Positions 55,515-64,000 of a stretch of DNA of 64,000 nucleotides are shown here, piece by piece; position 1 is the first letter of the stretch, and each line of letters begins with the position of its first letter. The notes under the pieces are model-generated. The model saw only the letters and a list, made by a program, of their open reading frames with translations. It was not told where the DNA came from and did not search any database. Source of the DNA: RGIG8244 sp045592785 (GTDB lineage Bacteria; Verrucomicrobiota; Lentisphaeria; Victivallales; UBA1829); assembly GCA_045592785.1 (NCBI GenBank), contig JAZNVL010000060.1, forward strand, positions 62,001-126,000, in the 5' to 3' direction. The translations under genes were made by a program, and so were the position numbers.

Positions 55515-57407
55515 TTACTTTCTGCCGAAACGGCGTTCCACTTCCGATAACGGTATATTCAATATCGTGGGGCGTCCATGCGGACACGAAAACGGCAATT
55601 CGCATTTCCCCAGTTCTTTCACAAGTGCTTCACATTCTTCCATGGAGAGTACCTCATGGGCTTTCACGGCGGCTTTACATGCCGCACGGGCGATCCGCTC
55701 AATCACATTCTTCTGCGCCGCACCATCCGATGCCAACCGGGAAAGAATATCCAGAAACATTCCGCCCGCATTATCCTGTTTCACCGCCGCCGGGATCCCG
55801 TTCAGGATCACCGTATTCTGTCCGAACGGCTCGATCTCAAACCCGATTTTTGCAAATTCATCGGCGTTTTTCGTGACGAACAGCATATCGGCGCGGGAGA
55901 GTTCCACCGTGATCGGCAGCAGCAGTTTCTGACAGAATGTACCATTGATACCACGCAGGATCTGTTCAAAAAGGATCCGTTCGTGTGCCGCATGTTGGTC
56001 GATCAAAACCAAACCATCCGGAAGTGTGCCGACAATATAGGAATTCTGCAGCGTGCCCAGGATTTTCAGGTCCGCAGAGACCGGGCGGATGGCGACGGGC
56101 GCATCTTCCTGTTCCAGTTGGAATATTTCCTGCGTTTCCTCTGCCGGAGCAGGGGAGGGGAAGAGTTCCGGAGATTCCGGGGTGACTTCTGTTTCCTGCA
56201 TGACTTCATCCGGAATCACCGCAGGTTCCGTTCGTTCCGGGAAGACCCGGAGTGCCGCCGGACGATAATCCACCAGCGCGTTGAGCATGATCTCCTGTAC
56301 GGTCGGCGGGTTCAAATCCTGTTCCGGTGCGATCCCGGGGGCAAAATTGGTATATACCTGCTGTGTGGCATGATAGGTTTCCGTGCCGGGCAGTGGGCTT
56401 GCCGTCGTGGTCACCGGGTCATTGTCACGCAATGCCTTCGCCACGGCACTCCGGACTGTTGCCGTGATTTCATATTCATGATGGAACCGGACTTCCCGTT
56501 TTGCCGGGTGTACGTTTACATCCACCTCCGCAGGCTGCAGTGTTATGAACAATACCGCAACAGGATAACGCCCCTTTTCCAGTGTGGGACCATATCCTTC
56601 CCGGATCCCGCGGTAAATCGCCTGGGCTTCCACGCAGCGGCCATTGACAAAGGTCCGTTGATCGCTGCGTGAATTCCGGGTGTAACTCCGTTTGGAAATA
56701 TAACCTTCGATCTGCACACCATATTCCGAGTGCTGAACCGGGATCAGGGAATCCGCACATGTTTTCCCGAAGAGATCCCGCAGACGGGGCATCATATCCT
56801 GCGCAGCCGGACTGGATATGGCGATATTGTTATCCAGTTTCAATTCAAATGCCACATCCGGATTCGATAATGCGATATTCGTCACACATTCCAGAATATG
56901 ACGCTCCTCCGTGGGGACCGAACGCATGAATTTACGGCGGGCAGGGACGTTGTAAAATAAATCACGCACAATGACTTCCGTCCCCGGCGCACAGCCCGTC
57001 GGCTTGTTGGAGACAAGAGCACCGCCATTGACGGTCACTTCCGTTCCCTCGGCGGCATCCCGGCGTTTTGTCCGGATCTGAAAACGGGAGACAGAGGCTA
57101 TACTGGGCAGTGCCTCTCCCCGGAACCCGAAGGATGTTATGGCAAAAATGTCTTCTTCTTTCCGGATCTTGCTGGTAGCATGGGATTCCAGACACAATAA
57201 CGCATCATCCGGATCCATGCCTTCTCCGTTGTCCCGGACAGCAATGTATTTCTGTCCGCCTTTTTCAATGCTGACGGAAAGTTTTCTTGCACCGGCATCC
57301 AGTGAATTTTCCATGAGTTCTTTGACCACGGAGGCAGGGCGTTCCACCACTTCCCCTGCGGCGATCCGGTTGCAGACATCTTCCGTCAATAAATGGATCC
57401 GGCTCAT
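55515..57407 (-). CDS. mutL: DNA mismatch repair protein MutL
   Basis: 630 aa. GHKL ATPase motifs AAGEVVERPASVVKELMENSLDAGA, RDNGEGM and SFGFRGEAL. The C-terminal domain carries the endonuclease metal motif DQHAAHERILFEQ and CPHGRPT, so this MutL nicks DNA itself and needs no MutH. It overlaps the TPR gene by 4 nt (ATGA). Confidence 0.97.
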   Translation of the reverse strand: MSRIHLLTEDVCNRIAAGEVVERPASVVKELMENSLDAGARKLSVSIEKGGQKYIAVRDNGEGMDPDDALLCLESHATSKIRKEEDIFAITSFGFRGEALPSIASVSRFQIRTKRRDAAEGTEVTVNGGALVSNKPTGCAPGTEVIVRDLFYNVPARRKFMRSVPTEERHILECVTNIALSNPDVAFELKLDNNIAISSPAAQDMMPRLRDLFGKTCADSLIPVQHSEYGVQIEGYISKRSYTRNSRSDQRTFVNGRCVEAQAIYRGIREGYGPTLEKGRYPVAVLFITLQPAEVDVNVHPAKREVRFHHEYEITATVRSAVAKALRDNDPVTTTASPLPGTETYHATQQVYTNFAPGIAPEQDLNPPTVQEIMLNALVDYRPAALRVFPERTEPAVIPDEVMQETEVTPESPELFPSPAPAEETQEIFQLEQEDAPVAIRPVSADLKILGTLQNSYIVGTLPDGLVLIDQHAAHERILFEQILRGINGTFCQKLLLPITVELSRADMLFVTKNADEFAKIGFEIEPFGQNTVILNGIPAAVKQDNAGGMFLDILSRLASDGAAQKNVIERIARAACKAAVKAHEVLSMEECEALVKELGKCELPFSCPHGRPTILNIPLSEVERRFGRK

Positions 57408-58138
57408 TTCGTTTCCCCTTTCTCACGCAGAATACGCTTGACTTCAGCATCTTCCAGCAAAGGCGCGAATACCGGATCCCATTTCATTTCGGAAAGTGCT
57501 GCCGGTTCCGTGCGGCGCAACACGTTTATGAAACAGGATAACGCTTTTTCTTTTTTGTTTGCGCGCAGATACATTGCGGAAAGATTCCATTCCGCCGCAG
57601 GAAACGTTTGACCGCTTACCTTGATCGCGCGTTCCAGATTCAGTATCGCATCATCAAATTTGTTCTGCATTCCCTGGGACATCGCCAGGTCATTCAGAAA
57701 GACGGGATCCTTTGGCGAAAGCGCAAGCTGTTTTTTATAAATCTGTTCCGCATTTTCATATTTTTTCTGCTGATAAAATACATCCGCAAGCAAACGCAGA
57801 ACCGCAGGAGATTCCGGATAATACAGCAACATCGTCCGCAATGCGTTTTCCGCCTCTTCGAATTGTCCGTTGTCACGCATCGCAGTAACAGACAACAGTG
57901 TTTCACCGAATAATGGCGGGATCGGCAAAGCCACATCCGGAGAGGAACTGCGGAAATATATCAGTTCCGTATGCGGGATCAGAGACGTTCTTTTTTCTGT
58001 CACATTATCCGTTTCATCCGTCGCAAATTCATAATGTCGCAACGAAATCAATACCAACGACATCAGAATAATGAAAACCAGAACCACAATACAGAATGTC
58101 AGCTGAAATTGAGTTCCTTGTGGCTTTTGCTTACTCAT
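57404..58138 (-). CDS. Membrane-anchored TPR protein
   Basis: 244 aa. N-terminal helix (about 14-32) then about four TPR units in residues 85-215, for example FEEAENALRTMLLYYPESP, YENAEQIYKKQLALSPKDP and FDDAILNLERAIKVSG. Likely periplasmic scaffold. Overlaps oppD-like upstream and mutL downstream, each by 4 nt. Function unknown. Confidence 0.88.
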   Translation of the reverse strand: MSKQKPQGTQFQLTFCIVVLVFIILMSLVLISLRHYEFATDETDNVTEKRTSLIPHTELIYFRSSSPDVALPIPPLFGETLLSVTAMRDNGQFEEAENALRTMLLYYPESPAVLRLLADVFYQQKKYENAEQIYKKQLALSPKDPVFLNDLAMSQGMQNKFDDAILNLERAIKVSGQTFPAAEWNLSAMYLRANKKEKALSCFINVLRRTEPAALSEMKWDPVFAPLLEDAEVKRILREKGETK

Positions 58139-59157
58139 TCAGATCCCCTTCCATCAAACAAACGGTCACAGAAATGACAGGCACAATGATGTCCCGGGCT
58201 CACCTCACGAAGGGCAGGGGACTCATTACGGCATTTTCCCTGCTCCGCTTCCGATAAACTCTCCCGCAGACTGCAACGGTCGCAGAATCGACAGCCTGTC
58301 CCGAAGTTTTCCGGGGAGGGGACTGTCCCCGGGATCGTTCTCAAGGTCTCTGTCGTACTGTTCAGGACCGGGACCGCCGCGATCAATGCCGAGGCGTACG
58401 GGTGGATCGGATGATGGATCAATTCCTCCGCCGTGGATGTTTCCACGATTTCACCGGCATACATCACGGCAACACGGTCCGCAAGCTGTGCCACGATCCC
58501 CAGATTATGGGTCACAAGAATGACGGACATATCCCGTTTCCTGCGTAAATCATCGATCAGATCCAGAATTTGTGCCTGGATCGTTACATCCAATGCCGTC
58601 GTCGGTTCATCCGCAACCAATATCGATGGCCTGCTCGCGATCGCCATGGCGATCATCACACGCTGCTGCATACCCCCAGATAACTCATGGGGATAACGAT
58701 TTACACGGTTTTCCGGATCCGGAATTCCGACCTGTCGCAGCAATTCCACCGCTTCCCTTTTGGGATCAGTGACTTCCGGACAATGCAGCCGTACTGATTC
58801 CGCAATCTGGTCTCCGATCCGGAACACCGGATTCAAACTCATGCCCGGTTCCTGAAAAATATACGAAATCTCACCGCCGCGGATCTTGCGCAATTCCCGT
58901 TCATTCAATTGCAGAACATCCACCGTCTCGCCGTTCCGTTTTTCAAGCAGGATCTCACCGGACGTGATTTTACCCGGGGGGCAGGGCAGCAGTCGAGCCA
59001 GAGACTGACAGCTGATACTTTTTCCACACCCGCTTTCCCCGACGATTGCAAGAAGCTCCCCCTTCTCCAAATGAAAGCCGATCCCCGTCACGGCAGAATA
59101 TGACGTCCTCCCGCTCTGAAATGCAATTGAGAGATTCCTGACTTCCAATAAAGGCAT
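58135..59157 (-). CDS. Oligopeptide/dipeptide ABC transporter ATPase (OppD/DppD-like)
   Basis: 340 aa. Walker A GESGCGKS, signature LSGGMQQRVMIAMAIA, Walker B ILVADEPTTALD, and the C-terminal Cys-rich segment of this family (GCRFCDRC). It should drive peptide, nickel or sugar-conjugate uptake, but no permease, OppF-type ATPase or binding-protein gene is next to it. First gene of the six-gene operon. Confidence 0.94.
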   Translation of the reverse strand: MPLLEVRNLSIAFQSGRTSYSAVTGIGFHLEKGELLAIVGESGCGKSISCQSLARLLPCPPGKITSGEILLEKRNGETVDVLQLNERELRKIRGGEISYIFQEPGMSLNPVFRIGDQIAESVRLHCPEVTDPKREAVELLRQVGIPDPENRVNRYPHELSGGMQQRVMIAMAIASRPSILVADEPTTALDVTIQAQILDLIDDLRRKRDMSVILVTHNLGIVAQLADRVAVMYAGEIVETSTAEELIHHPIHPYASALIAAVPVLNSTTETLRTIPGTVPSPENFGTGCRFCDRCSLRESLSEAEQGKCRNESPALREVSPGHHCACHFCDRLFDGRGSE

Positions 59158-59204
59158 CGGTTCTTCCTTCCTATATACTATATATTGTTTTTCATACTTT
59201 CAGC

Positions 59205-59232
59205 AATATATCACAATCCCGTGATTTATCAA
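59205..59232 (-). promoter_or_regulatory. Promoter of the oppD-like to lipoprotein operon
   Basis: Minus strand TTGATA (59227-59232), 16 bp, TATATT (59205-59210) preceded by TGA (extended -10). The start codon is 48 nt downstream. Confidence 0.65.
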
Positions 59233-59846
59233 GATACTTTTTCATCTATTTAAAAGGTTTTTTATTTTTTTTCAATTTTTCTGATCCTCTCCCTGCCCGG
59301 AGTCTTTCATCCTGTCTTTCGCTTTTCCGTTCCATCCTCCGGGGCTTATCGATTCCCCAAAAATATTCTTCCAGTCCTGTCTCCCGCCGTTTCTTTTTCC
59401 GGATCCCGTTTTTCATACCCCCGGAATTTCCGGTCTGTGATCTGATACCCCAAAATGTTAACATAAATCCAAAAAATTATTGATAAGTTATTAACATTGC
59501 ATTTTTCAAAATTCATAACCAATAGTAATGATAGAGAGATACAATATAAACATCTCCCGTTTCCCCTAACCCGTGACTTAACATAATATATCTTATGCGA
59601 CGTAATCAAATACCGTATAAAGCCCCGTAGAACGCTGAAAGATGCCGACCCCACCGGAAACCCGTGAAAAGCATCCGCGACGATTACAGAGCCATTTCCT
59701 GCGATTTGCATTTTCCGGAATTTTGCGAAAAACTCCCCTCACCTATCGTGTTTTTATTTTTGCAAATGTATTTTTTTTGAAAATGGAGAAATCGGGGCAG
59801 GGTCTCTAAAAAGATAAAATGATATATTTTTTGTTTGAAATAAATA
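59233..59846. other. Long intergenic stretch without a recognisable gene
   Basis: About 614 bp between two divergent promoters. 59281-59440 is pyrimidine-rich on the plus strand; the rest is AT-rich with T-tracts. Short open frames on the minus strand have no ribosome sites or family motifs. I see no tRNA, terminator or riboswitch pattern in it. Confidence 0.5.
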
Positions 59847-59875
59847 TTGAAAAAAAGGGTCAGGGGGTGTATAAT
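59847..59875 (+). promoter_or_regulatory. Near-consensus promoter for the ceramidase-like gene
   Basis: TTGAAA at 59847-59852, a 17-bp spacer, TATAAT at 59870-59875. Transcription would begin about 34 nt before the start codon. Confidence 0.8.
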
Positions 59876-59915
59876 ACGACATAAACCACATACATATAAC
59901 AGAGAGGTCATTATC

Positions 59916-61253
59916 ATGAAAGTCGGATTTTCTATTTGTGACATTACGCCGGAAACGGGAATTTATCTTACCGGATACGGAATCCCGGAACGATTGGCGG
60001 AAGGGGTCCATTCTCCATTGCATGCCACTGTCATGTGTTTGCAGGAAGAGGATAAGATCGCCGTCGTCATCGGGGTCGACTGGTGTTATGTGGATACGGA
60101 ACTTGTGGAAGCGATCGGGAAGGGTATTGAAGAAAAGACCGGGATCCCCCGGAAATATATCCTGCTTTCCTGTTCACACACCCATTCCGCTCCCCACACC
60201 TGCACGGAAAAAACCTGGGGACGTACGGATGTGGACCCTGAATGGAAAGGGGTGAAATACGTTTATGATCATATTCCGGCATTTGCTGATGCGGTGATGC
60301 AGGCAAAAGAAAATTTACGGGAATGTAAGGCAGGCTTCGGACACGGTCACACGGAAACCGGAGTTTCCCGGCGCGGAACCGATGAAAACGGTGTTGTCAC
60401 CGGATTCCGTCAGGATCCGTATCAGATTTATGACAGCAACATGACGGTTGCTTACTTCCGGGATGCGGAGACCGATGAGGATCTGGGGATCTTTGTTCAT
60501 GCGTCAAGTCACAATACCTGTATGGGGTTGAGCCGACTGATCTCCAGTGACTGGTGCGGACTCATGAGAAAGCGTATCCGTGACCGATACCAGAACGTTC
60601 CTGTGCTTTTTCTCAACGGGGCGATCGGTGACGTAGGACCCCGGACGAATTTTTACATGGCGCACAGAAACAGTTTTTCCTGCGGGGTCGGAACGGAAGT
60701 CGTTTCTGTGGATGAAGTCGGATACCGTGCGGCGAGTGATGCCTTGCGGATCCTGGATGGCATCCGGGATTTCCGCGCCGCCCTTCCCTTGAAGATCCAT
60801 GTGGGCGAACTCTCTCTGCCCCAGAGACTTTCCATGACAGAAGAACAGGCGAATAACGTTCTTGCGGATCTGGATGGACTTTCGGCGGAAGAGAAGAAAG
60901 TTTGTGGGGAATACCTTATTGCGCAAGCGGTTGCCGCTGCATATAAAGAACCGTTGCAGCCGGAACTGAAACTGCCGCTGACTTTGATCGCATTCGGTCC
61001 GATGGCATTGGTCCCCTACCCCTTTGAAGTCTTCTCCATCTTCTCTTTGCGCCTGCGTCAGTACGGTCCTTTTGAGTACACACTTCTTACCAGCAATTCC
61101 AATGGAGCTTATTCCTATATGCCGGACCGCGGTGCATTTGCCGCCGGCGGCTACGAAGCGAGCTGCATCCGCAGTTACCGTGCGTATGTGATTCAGCCGG
61201 AAGCCGGTGACATTGCTGTTACCCAGACCCTTGCTCAGTTGCGACAGATGTAA
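59916..61253 (+). CDS. Neutral/alkaline ceramidase-like hydrolase
   Basis: 445 aa from ATG 59916 with GAGAGG upstream; the frame is open earlier but reads through the promoter. N-terminal SICDITPETGIYLTGYG, SCSHTHSAPHT (zinc His pair) and FLNGAIGDVGPR match the N-terminal domain of neutral ceramidases (PF04734). It lacks a signal peptide and the C-terminal immunoglobulin-like domain, so a lipid or N-acyl-sugar substrate inside the cell is possible. It is followed by a terminator. Confidence 0.85.
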   Translation: MKVGFSICDITPETGIYLTGYGIPERLAEGVHSPLHATVMCLQEEDKIAVVIGVDWCYVDTELVEAIGKGIEEKTGIPRKYILLSCSHTHSAPHTCTEKTWGRTDVDPEWKGVKYVYDHIPAFADAVMQAKENLRECKAGFGHGHTETGVSRRGTDENGVVTGFRQDPYQIYDSNMTVAYFRDAETDEDLGIFVHASSHNTCMGLSRLISSDWCGLMRKRIRDRYQNVPVLFLNGAIGDVGPRTNFYMAHRNSFSCGVGTEVVSVDEVGYRAASDALRILDGIRDFRAALPLKIHVGELSLPQRLSMTEEQANNVLADLDGLSAEEKKVCGEYLIAQAVAAAYKEPLQPELKLPLTLIAFGPMALVPYPFEVFSIFSLRLRQYGPFEYTLLTSNSNGAYSYMPDRGAFAAGGYEASCIRSYRAYVIQPEAGDIAVTQTLAQLRQM

Positions 61254-61279
61254 GAGGAGCGTTAGAACGTTTTTGCGTC

Positions 61280-61316
61280 GGGCAGGTGCTGGTATATCCC
61301 CCCTGCCCTTTTTTTT
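61280..61316 (+). terminator. Rho-independent terminator after the ceramidase-like gene
   Basis: 7-bp GC stem (61280-61286 with 61302-61308), 15-nt loop and eight T residues. About 26 bp after the stop. Confidence 0.85.
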
Positions 61317-61337
61317 ATGGATTTGAATATTTGCCGC

Positions 61338-61365
61338 TTGATTTTTTTTCTTTACCGTGTACATT
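61338..61365 (+). promoter_or_regulatory. Promoter for the serine hydrolase gene
   Basis: TTGATT at 61338-61343, 16 bp, TACATT at 61360-61365. Start codon 36 nt later. Confidence 0.5.
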
Positions 61366-61400
61366 AAAAAATCAAACGAAATATCAAGGAGATTTTGATC

Positions 61401-62417
61401 ATGAAGTATGACCTCATTATGAAGGAGCTCGAACAGCAGATCAGTGAAGGTCTGATCCAGGGCGCAGTCTTGCAGTCCAACCGGGATGACGCTCCCATTT
61501 GTGCCGGAATGCAGACCAAAACGCTGCCCATGACCGCCAACTCCCGTTTTGATATCGCTTCGGTCGGGAAGACTTTTACTGCCACATGCTGTGCCATCCT
61601 TGTTGCACGGGGCAAACTGGATCCCGATGCACCCTTTACCGAATACATCCCGGAATATTATCAGGGCAAAGATTGCAAGATCCTGGTCCGCGACCTCGCC
61701 ACACACAGCAGTGGATTCGATAACAGTAAGCCTTATCACTGCATGAAACCCGGTCCTTTTGAAGAAAAACTTTTTCAATTGCAGCCGGCTTGGGAACGCC
61801 GTACCAGATTCCATTATTCCTGTGCAAACTTTATCCTCCTGGGGAAGATCGCCGAACGGATCATGGGAAAGGATCTGGATGAAGTCGCAAGAGAATTGAT
61901 CTGGGCTCCCCTGGGCATGAATGATACCACATGGTATCCCCCGGGAGATGGTCCCAATGAAGTCCTGCATCACGACCCCACCCGTACCCCCGGCGAACAC
62001 AATGACAACGATTGTTTTTGTTACGAAAAGCCGCTGGGCAGCGGCAGTTGTTTCACCACCGTTCCGGACCTGCTGAAATTCACGAAAGCCCTTCTGGGGA
62101 AGACCTTCTTCCCGAAAAAAGTCTATGACCTCATTTACACTCCGGATTTCGATTGCGAGCCTCCGGCGGATCGTGATGCGTTCACATTCGGCGGGACCAC
62201 CCGCAGTTTCGGTTGGGATATGGCAACATACAAGCGCTCCAATGTGTTCTCCAAAGAGACCATCACCCATTCCGGCTATACCGGACAATCCATTTTGGTT
62301 GACCCGGTCAATGATTTCTGTTCGGTGATCCTCACCTCCCGTATCGGCAATCATGATATTGCGGCAGAACGCAGACTCCGTCTTGCGGAAGCCCTTTTTG
62401 CCGCAAACCGCAAATAA
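61401..62417 (+). CDS. Beta-lactamase-family serine hydrolase (class C-like esterase)
   Basis: 338 aa from ATG 61401 with GGAG 9-10 nt upstream. Penicillin-binding fold motifs: Ser-x-x-Lys in IASVGKTF, Tyr-x-Asn in HYSCANFIL and His-x-Gly in THSGYTGQ. No signal peptide, so it is more likely an esterase or peptidase than a resistance enzyme. It is followed by the acetylesterase gene 40 bp later. Confidence 0.9.
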   Translation: MKYDLIMKELEQQISEGLIQGAVLQSNRDDAPICAGMQTKTLPMTANSRFDIASVGKTFTATCCAILVARGKLDPDAPFTEYIPEYYQGKDCKILVRDLATHSSGFDNSKPYHCMKPGPFEEKLFQLQPAWERRTRFHYSCANFILLGKIAERIMGKDLDEVARELIWAPLGMNDTTWYPPGDGPNEVLHHDPTRTPGEHNDNDCFCYEKPLGSGSCFTTVPDLLKFTKALLGKTFFPKKVYDLIYTPDFDCEPPADRDAFTFGGTTRSFGWDMATYKRSNVFSKETITHSGYTGQSILVDPVNDFCSVILTSRIGNHDIAAERRLRLAEALFAANRK

Positions 62418-62457
62418 ACGCAAACGGCTGTTTGGAATATAATATAAAGGTGTCTTT

Positions 62458-63231
62458 ATGAAAGAAAAATTACTGGTCCTGCTCGTCGGACAATCCAATA
62501 TGTCCGGACGCGGGTATCTTACCGATGATGATATTACGGAGATCTCCGGGTTGACTGCCATCCGGCGGGATTTTCAATGGATCCCCGCCATCGATCCCTA
62601 TAATTTCGACAGACTGAACCTGCTGGGATTGAGTCAGTCCGACGATCCTTTTGAAGTTCGCGGGTTGACTCTATGCGGACAACGTCGTTGCGGTGTGGGA
62701 CCCGGCAGGACCTTCGGACGTCTGTTACTGGAACATTCTCCGGGAAAAGAAGTCGGTTTGATCCCGGCATCGGTCGGCGGTACACCGATCGCATCCTGGC
62801 TCCCCGGCGGAAAAGATCCGTGGAGCGAAGGACACCCTTACGATGATTCCCTTGTTCTGGCAAAAGAAGCCATAAAAAGCGGCAAAATTGCCGCCGTTCT
62901 CTGGCATCAGGGCGAAAGTGATGCCAGTGGGCGGACCCCGGATTACAAAGAGAAGCTCAAAACGGTGATCGCCAACTTCCGGCAGGAACTCCATATCGCC
63001 GATGTCCCTTTTATTCTCGGCGGGCTTGGCTCTTTCCTTGATCCGCGGTGGCCCGTGGCGGAATACGATCAGATGATCCGGGAGGTCGCCGACGAAGTCC
63101 CATTATGCGGATTCGCCAGTGCCGAAGGGTTGACCGATCGCGGAGATAAACTCCATTTCGATACGCCCAGTCAACACATTCTGGGGAAACGTTACTGGCA
63201 GGAATACTGCCGTCTTGTTCATTCTGCATAA
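62458..63231 (+). CDS. SASA/CE6-like carbohydrate acetylesterase
   Basis: 257 aa. Family blocks: LLVGQSNMSGRG (Ser nucleophile), VGPGRTFGRLL, VLWHQGESDA, and DKLHFDTPS (Asp-His). These occur in sialate O-acetylesterase and CE6 acetyl-xylan esterase families. It has no signal peptide. It probably removes O-acetyl groups from sugars inside the cell. Confidence 0.93.
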   Translation: MKEKLLVLLVGQSNMSGRGYLTDDDITEISGLTAIRRDFQWIPAIDPYNFDRLNLLGLSQSDDPFEVRGLTLCGQRRCGVGPGRTFGRLLLEHSPGKEVGLIPASVGGTPIASWLPGGKDPWSEGHPYDDSLVLAKEAIKSGKIAAVLWHQGESDASGRTPDYKEKLKTVIANFRQELHIADVPFILGGLGSFLDPRWPVAEYDQMIREVADEVPLCGFASAEGLTDRGDKLHFDTPSQHILGKRYWQEYCRLVHSA

Positions 63232-63246
63232 CAAAAGGTTCTGTTT

Positions 63247-64000
63247 ATGAAAGTTTGCGCCATTCAGCCGCCTTACGGTCATACCGTGGAACAGGCGGGA
63301 AAAACTGTTGAATTCATTATCAACGAACTCAATACCTGCGATGAAAGTCTGGATCTGATCCTGACTCCCGAATACTCCAATACCCCGGGGACCATCCCCC
63401 CGGAACAAGCCATTTCCTTTGCCGACACCTGGCGCGATAAACTGGAAGATGCTGCTGTTTCCGCCGCTAAACGGTGCAACGCTGTCGTTGTTTTGAGTTA
63501 CAGCGCGAAAGCCGAAGGCTGCGAACGCAATACATCCAGGGTGTTCCTGCCCACCGGTGATGTCGCCGGGGAATACTGGAAACAGCAGCTTGTTTTGAGT
63601 GAGCCCACCGATCATAAGGTGGATAACTCTTATGCACTCAAAGAACGCCGTCCGACCATTGTGGAAGCCAACGGACTGAAACTGGCGTTCGTGATCTGTT
63701 ACGATGCCTATTTCAATGAATATACCGAAGCTCTTGCCGCGTGTCAGCCGGATATGGTCCTGGTCTCTGCCATGCAGCGGGCGGAGACCTTTGAGAATCT
63801 GCGGATGCTCAACCGGATGCTGGCATTCCGGACCAACGCATTTGTTTTGCGTGCCTCATACAGCATGGGGGAAAACACTTCTGTCGGCGGCACATCCTGC
63901 GTTGTGGATCCCTCCGGAAAGATCCTGGCGGATATGGGAGACGGAACCGGAAAACTCATTTACGACATCCCCGATCCCCAATGGAAGTACGAACGGAGTA
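63247..64000 (+). CDS. Carbon-nitrogen hydrolase (nitrilase superfamily), right end cut off
   Basis: At least 251 codons, open to the right window edge. The Glu-Lys-Cys triad is visible: Glu in LTPEYSN, Lys in YWKQQLVL and Cys in FVICYDAYF. It hydrolyses an amide or nitrile; substrate unknown. It begins 15 bp after the acetylesterase gene and is likely in its operon. Confidence 0.88.
   Translation, partial: MKVCAIQPPYGHTVEQAGKTVEFIINELNTCDESLDLILTPEYSNTPGTIPPEQAISFADTWRDKLEDAAVSAAKRCNAVVVLSYSAKAEGCERNTSRVFLPTGDVAGEYWKQQLVLSEPTDHKVDNSYALKERRPTIVEANGLKLAFVICYDAYFNEYTEALAACQPDMVLVSAMQRAETFENLRMLNRMLAFRTNAFVLRASYSMGENTSVGGTSCVVDPSGKILADMGDGTGKLIYDIPDPQWKYERS

Noticed and set aside
59246..59711. 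Two small minus-strand frames in the intergenic region
   Set aside because: No ribosome site, biased Lys/Arg composition or no recognisable fold; overlapping each other.
60504..62561. 685-codon minus-strand open frame at the right end
   Set aside because: Antisense to the ceramidase-like and beta-lactamase-family genes and crosses a strong terminator; composition typical of a shadow frame.
1..64000. CRISPR array, rRNA operon or replication origin
   Set aside because: No regularly spaced repeats, no rRNA-like sequence and no dnaA-box cluster were seen.

Overview
The window looks like chromosomal DNA of a gut or sediment bacterium of the PVC group, most likely a Lentisphaerota (Victivallis-like) species. 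This is inferred from gene content, not from a marker phylogeny. The basis is a TIGR04073-type exosortase-associated protein, many unusual glycosidases with AraC regulators, flavin-dependent thymidylate synthase (ThyX) and a Gram-negative cell-wall and lipoprotein gene set. Coding density is high. Neighbouring genes often overlap by 4 nt (ATGA, GTGA or TTGA), and several promoters read TTGNNN-16/17-TATAAT, some with an extended TGN -10.

Left part (1-15.6 kb): a leftward carbohydrate operon reads M42 aminopeptidase, a broken beta-L-arabinofuranosidase-like gene, a large secreted glycosidase, a DUF5696/GH101-like enzyme, a PIG-L deacetylase and a secreted protein cut by the window edge. An AraC regulator plus EamA transporter pair diverges from it. 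Next come a GH39-like glycosidase divergent from a second AraC regulator, and an orphan 7TM-PAS histidine kinase with a coupled small membrane protein.

Middle (15.6-31.7 kb): rpsB-tsf, thyX, a PMT-type glycosyltransferase with a FecCD-type ABC importer, two identical tRNA-Asp genes, xerD, apbE, argJ-argB-phnP-like, queF, a TTGA-coupled group (TIGR04073 protein, S24-like regulator, lipoprotein) with a GGQ release-factor-like protein, and lemA-htpX.

Centre right (31.7-51.6 kb): a coupled ROK kinase-ppx-ppk-lipoprotein-GH36 alpha-galactosidase operon, an esterase, aat-MATE, UDP-xylose synthase-murF-murE, bipA-ABC-F, and an SDR-aldo/keto reductase pair. Its best promoter candidate lies inside a decayed IS1380-like transposase fragment (51.78-52.04 kb), which ends in a perfect 19-bp inverted repeat.

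Right part (52-64 kb): a leftward six-gene operon (oppD-like, TPR, mutL, nadE, prepilin peptidase, lipoprotein), a roughly 600-bp stretch with no recognisable gene, then a rightward cluster with a ceramidase-like hydrolase, beta-lactamase-like esterase, SASA/CE6-like acetylesterase and a carbon-nitrogen hydrolase cut by the right edge. Core housekeeping genes are thus interleaved with systems for stripping O-acetyl, N-acetyl and glycosyl groups from complex glycans, plausibly mucin-like or plant polymers. No CRISPR array, prophage or intact mobile element was seen.
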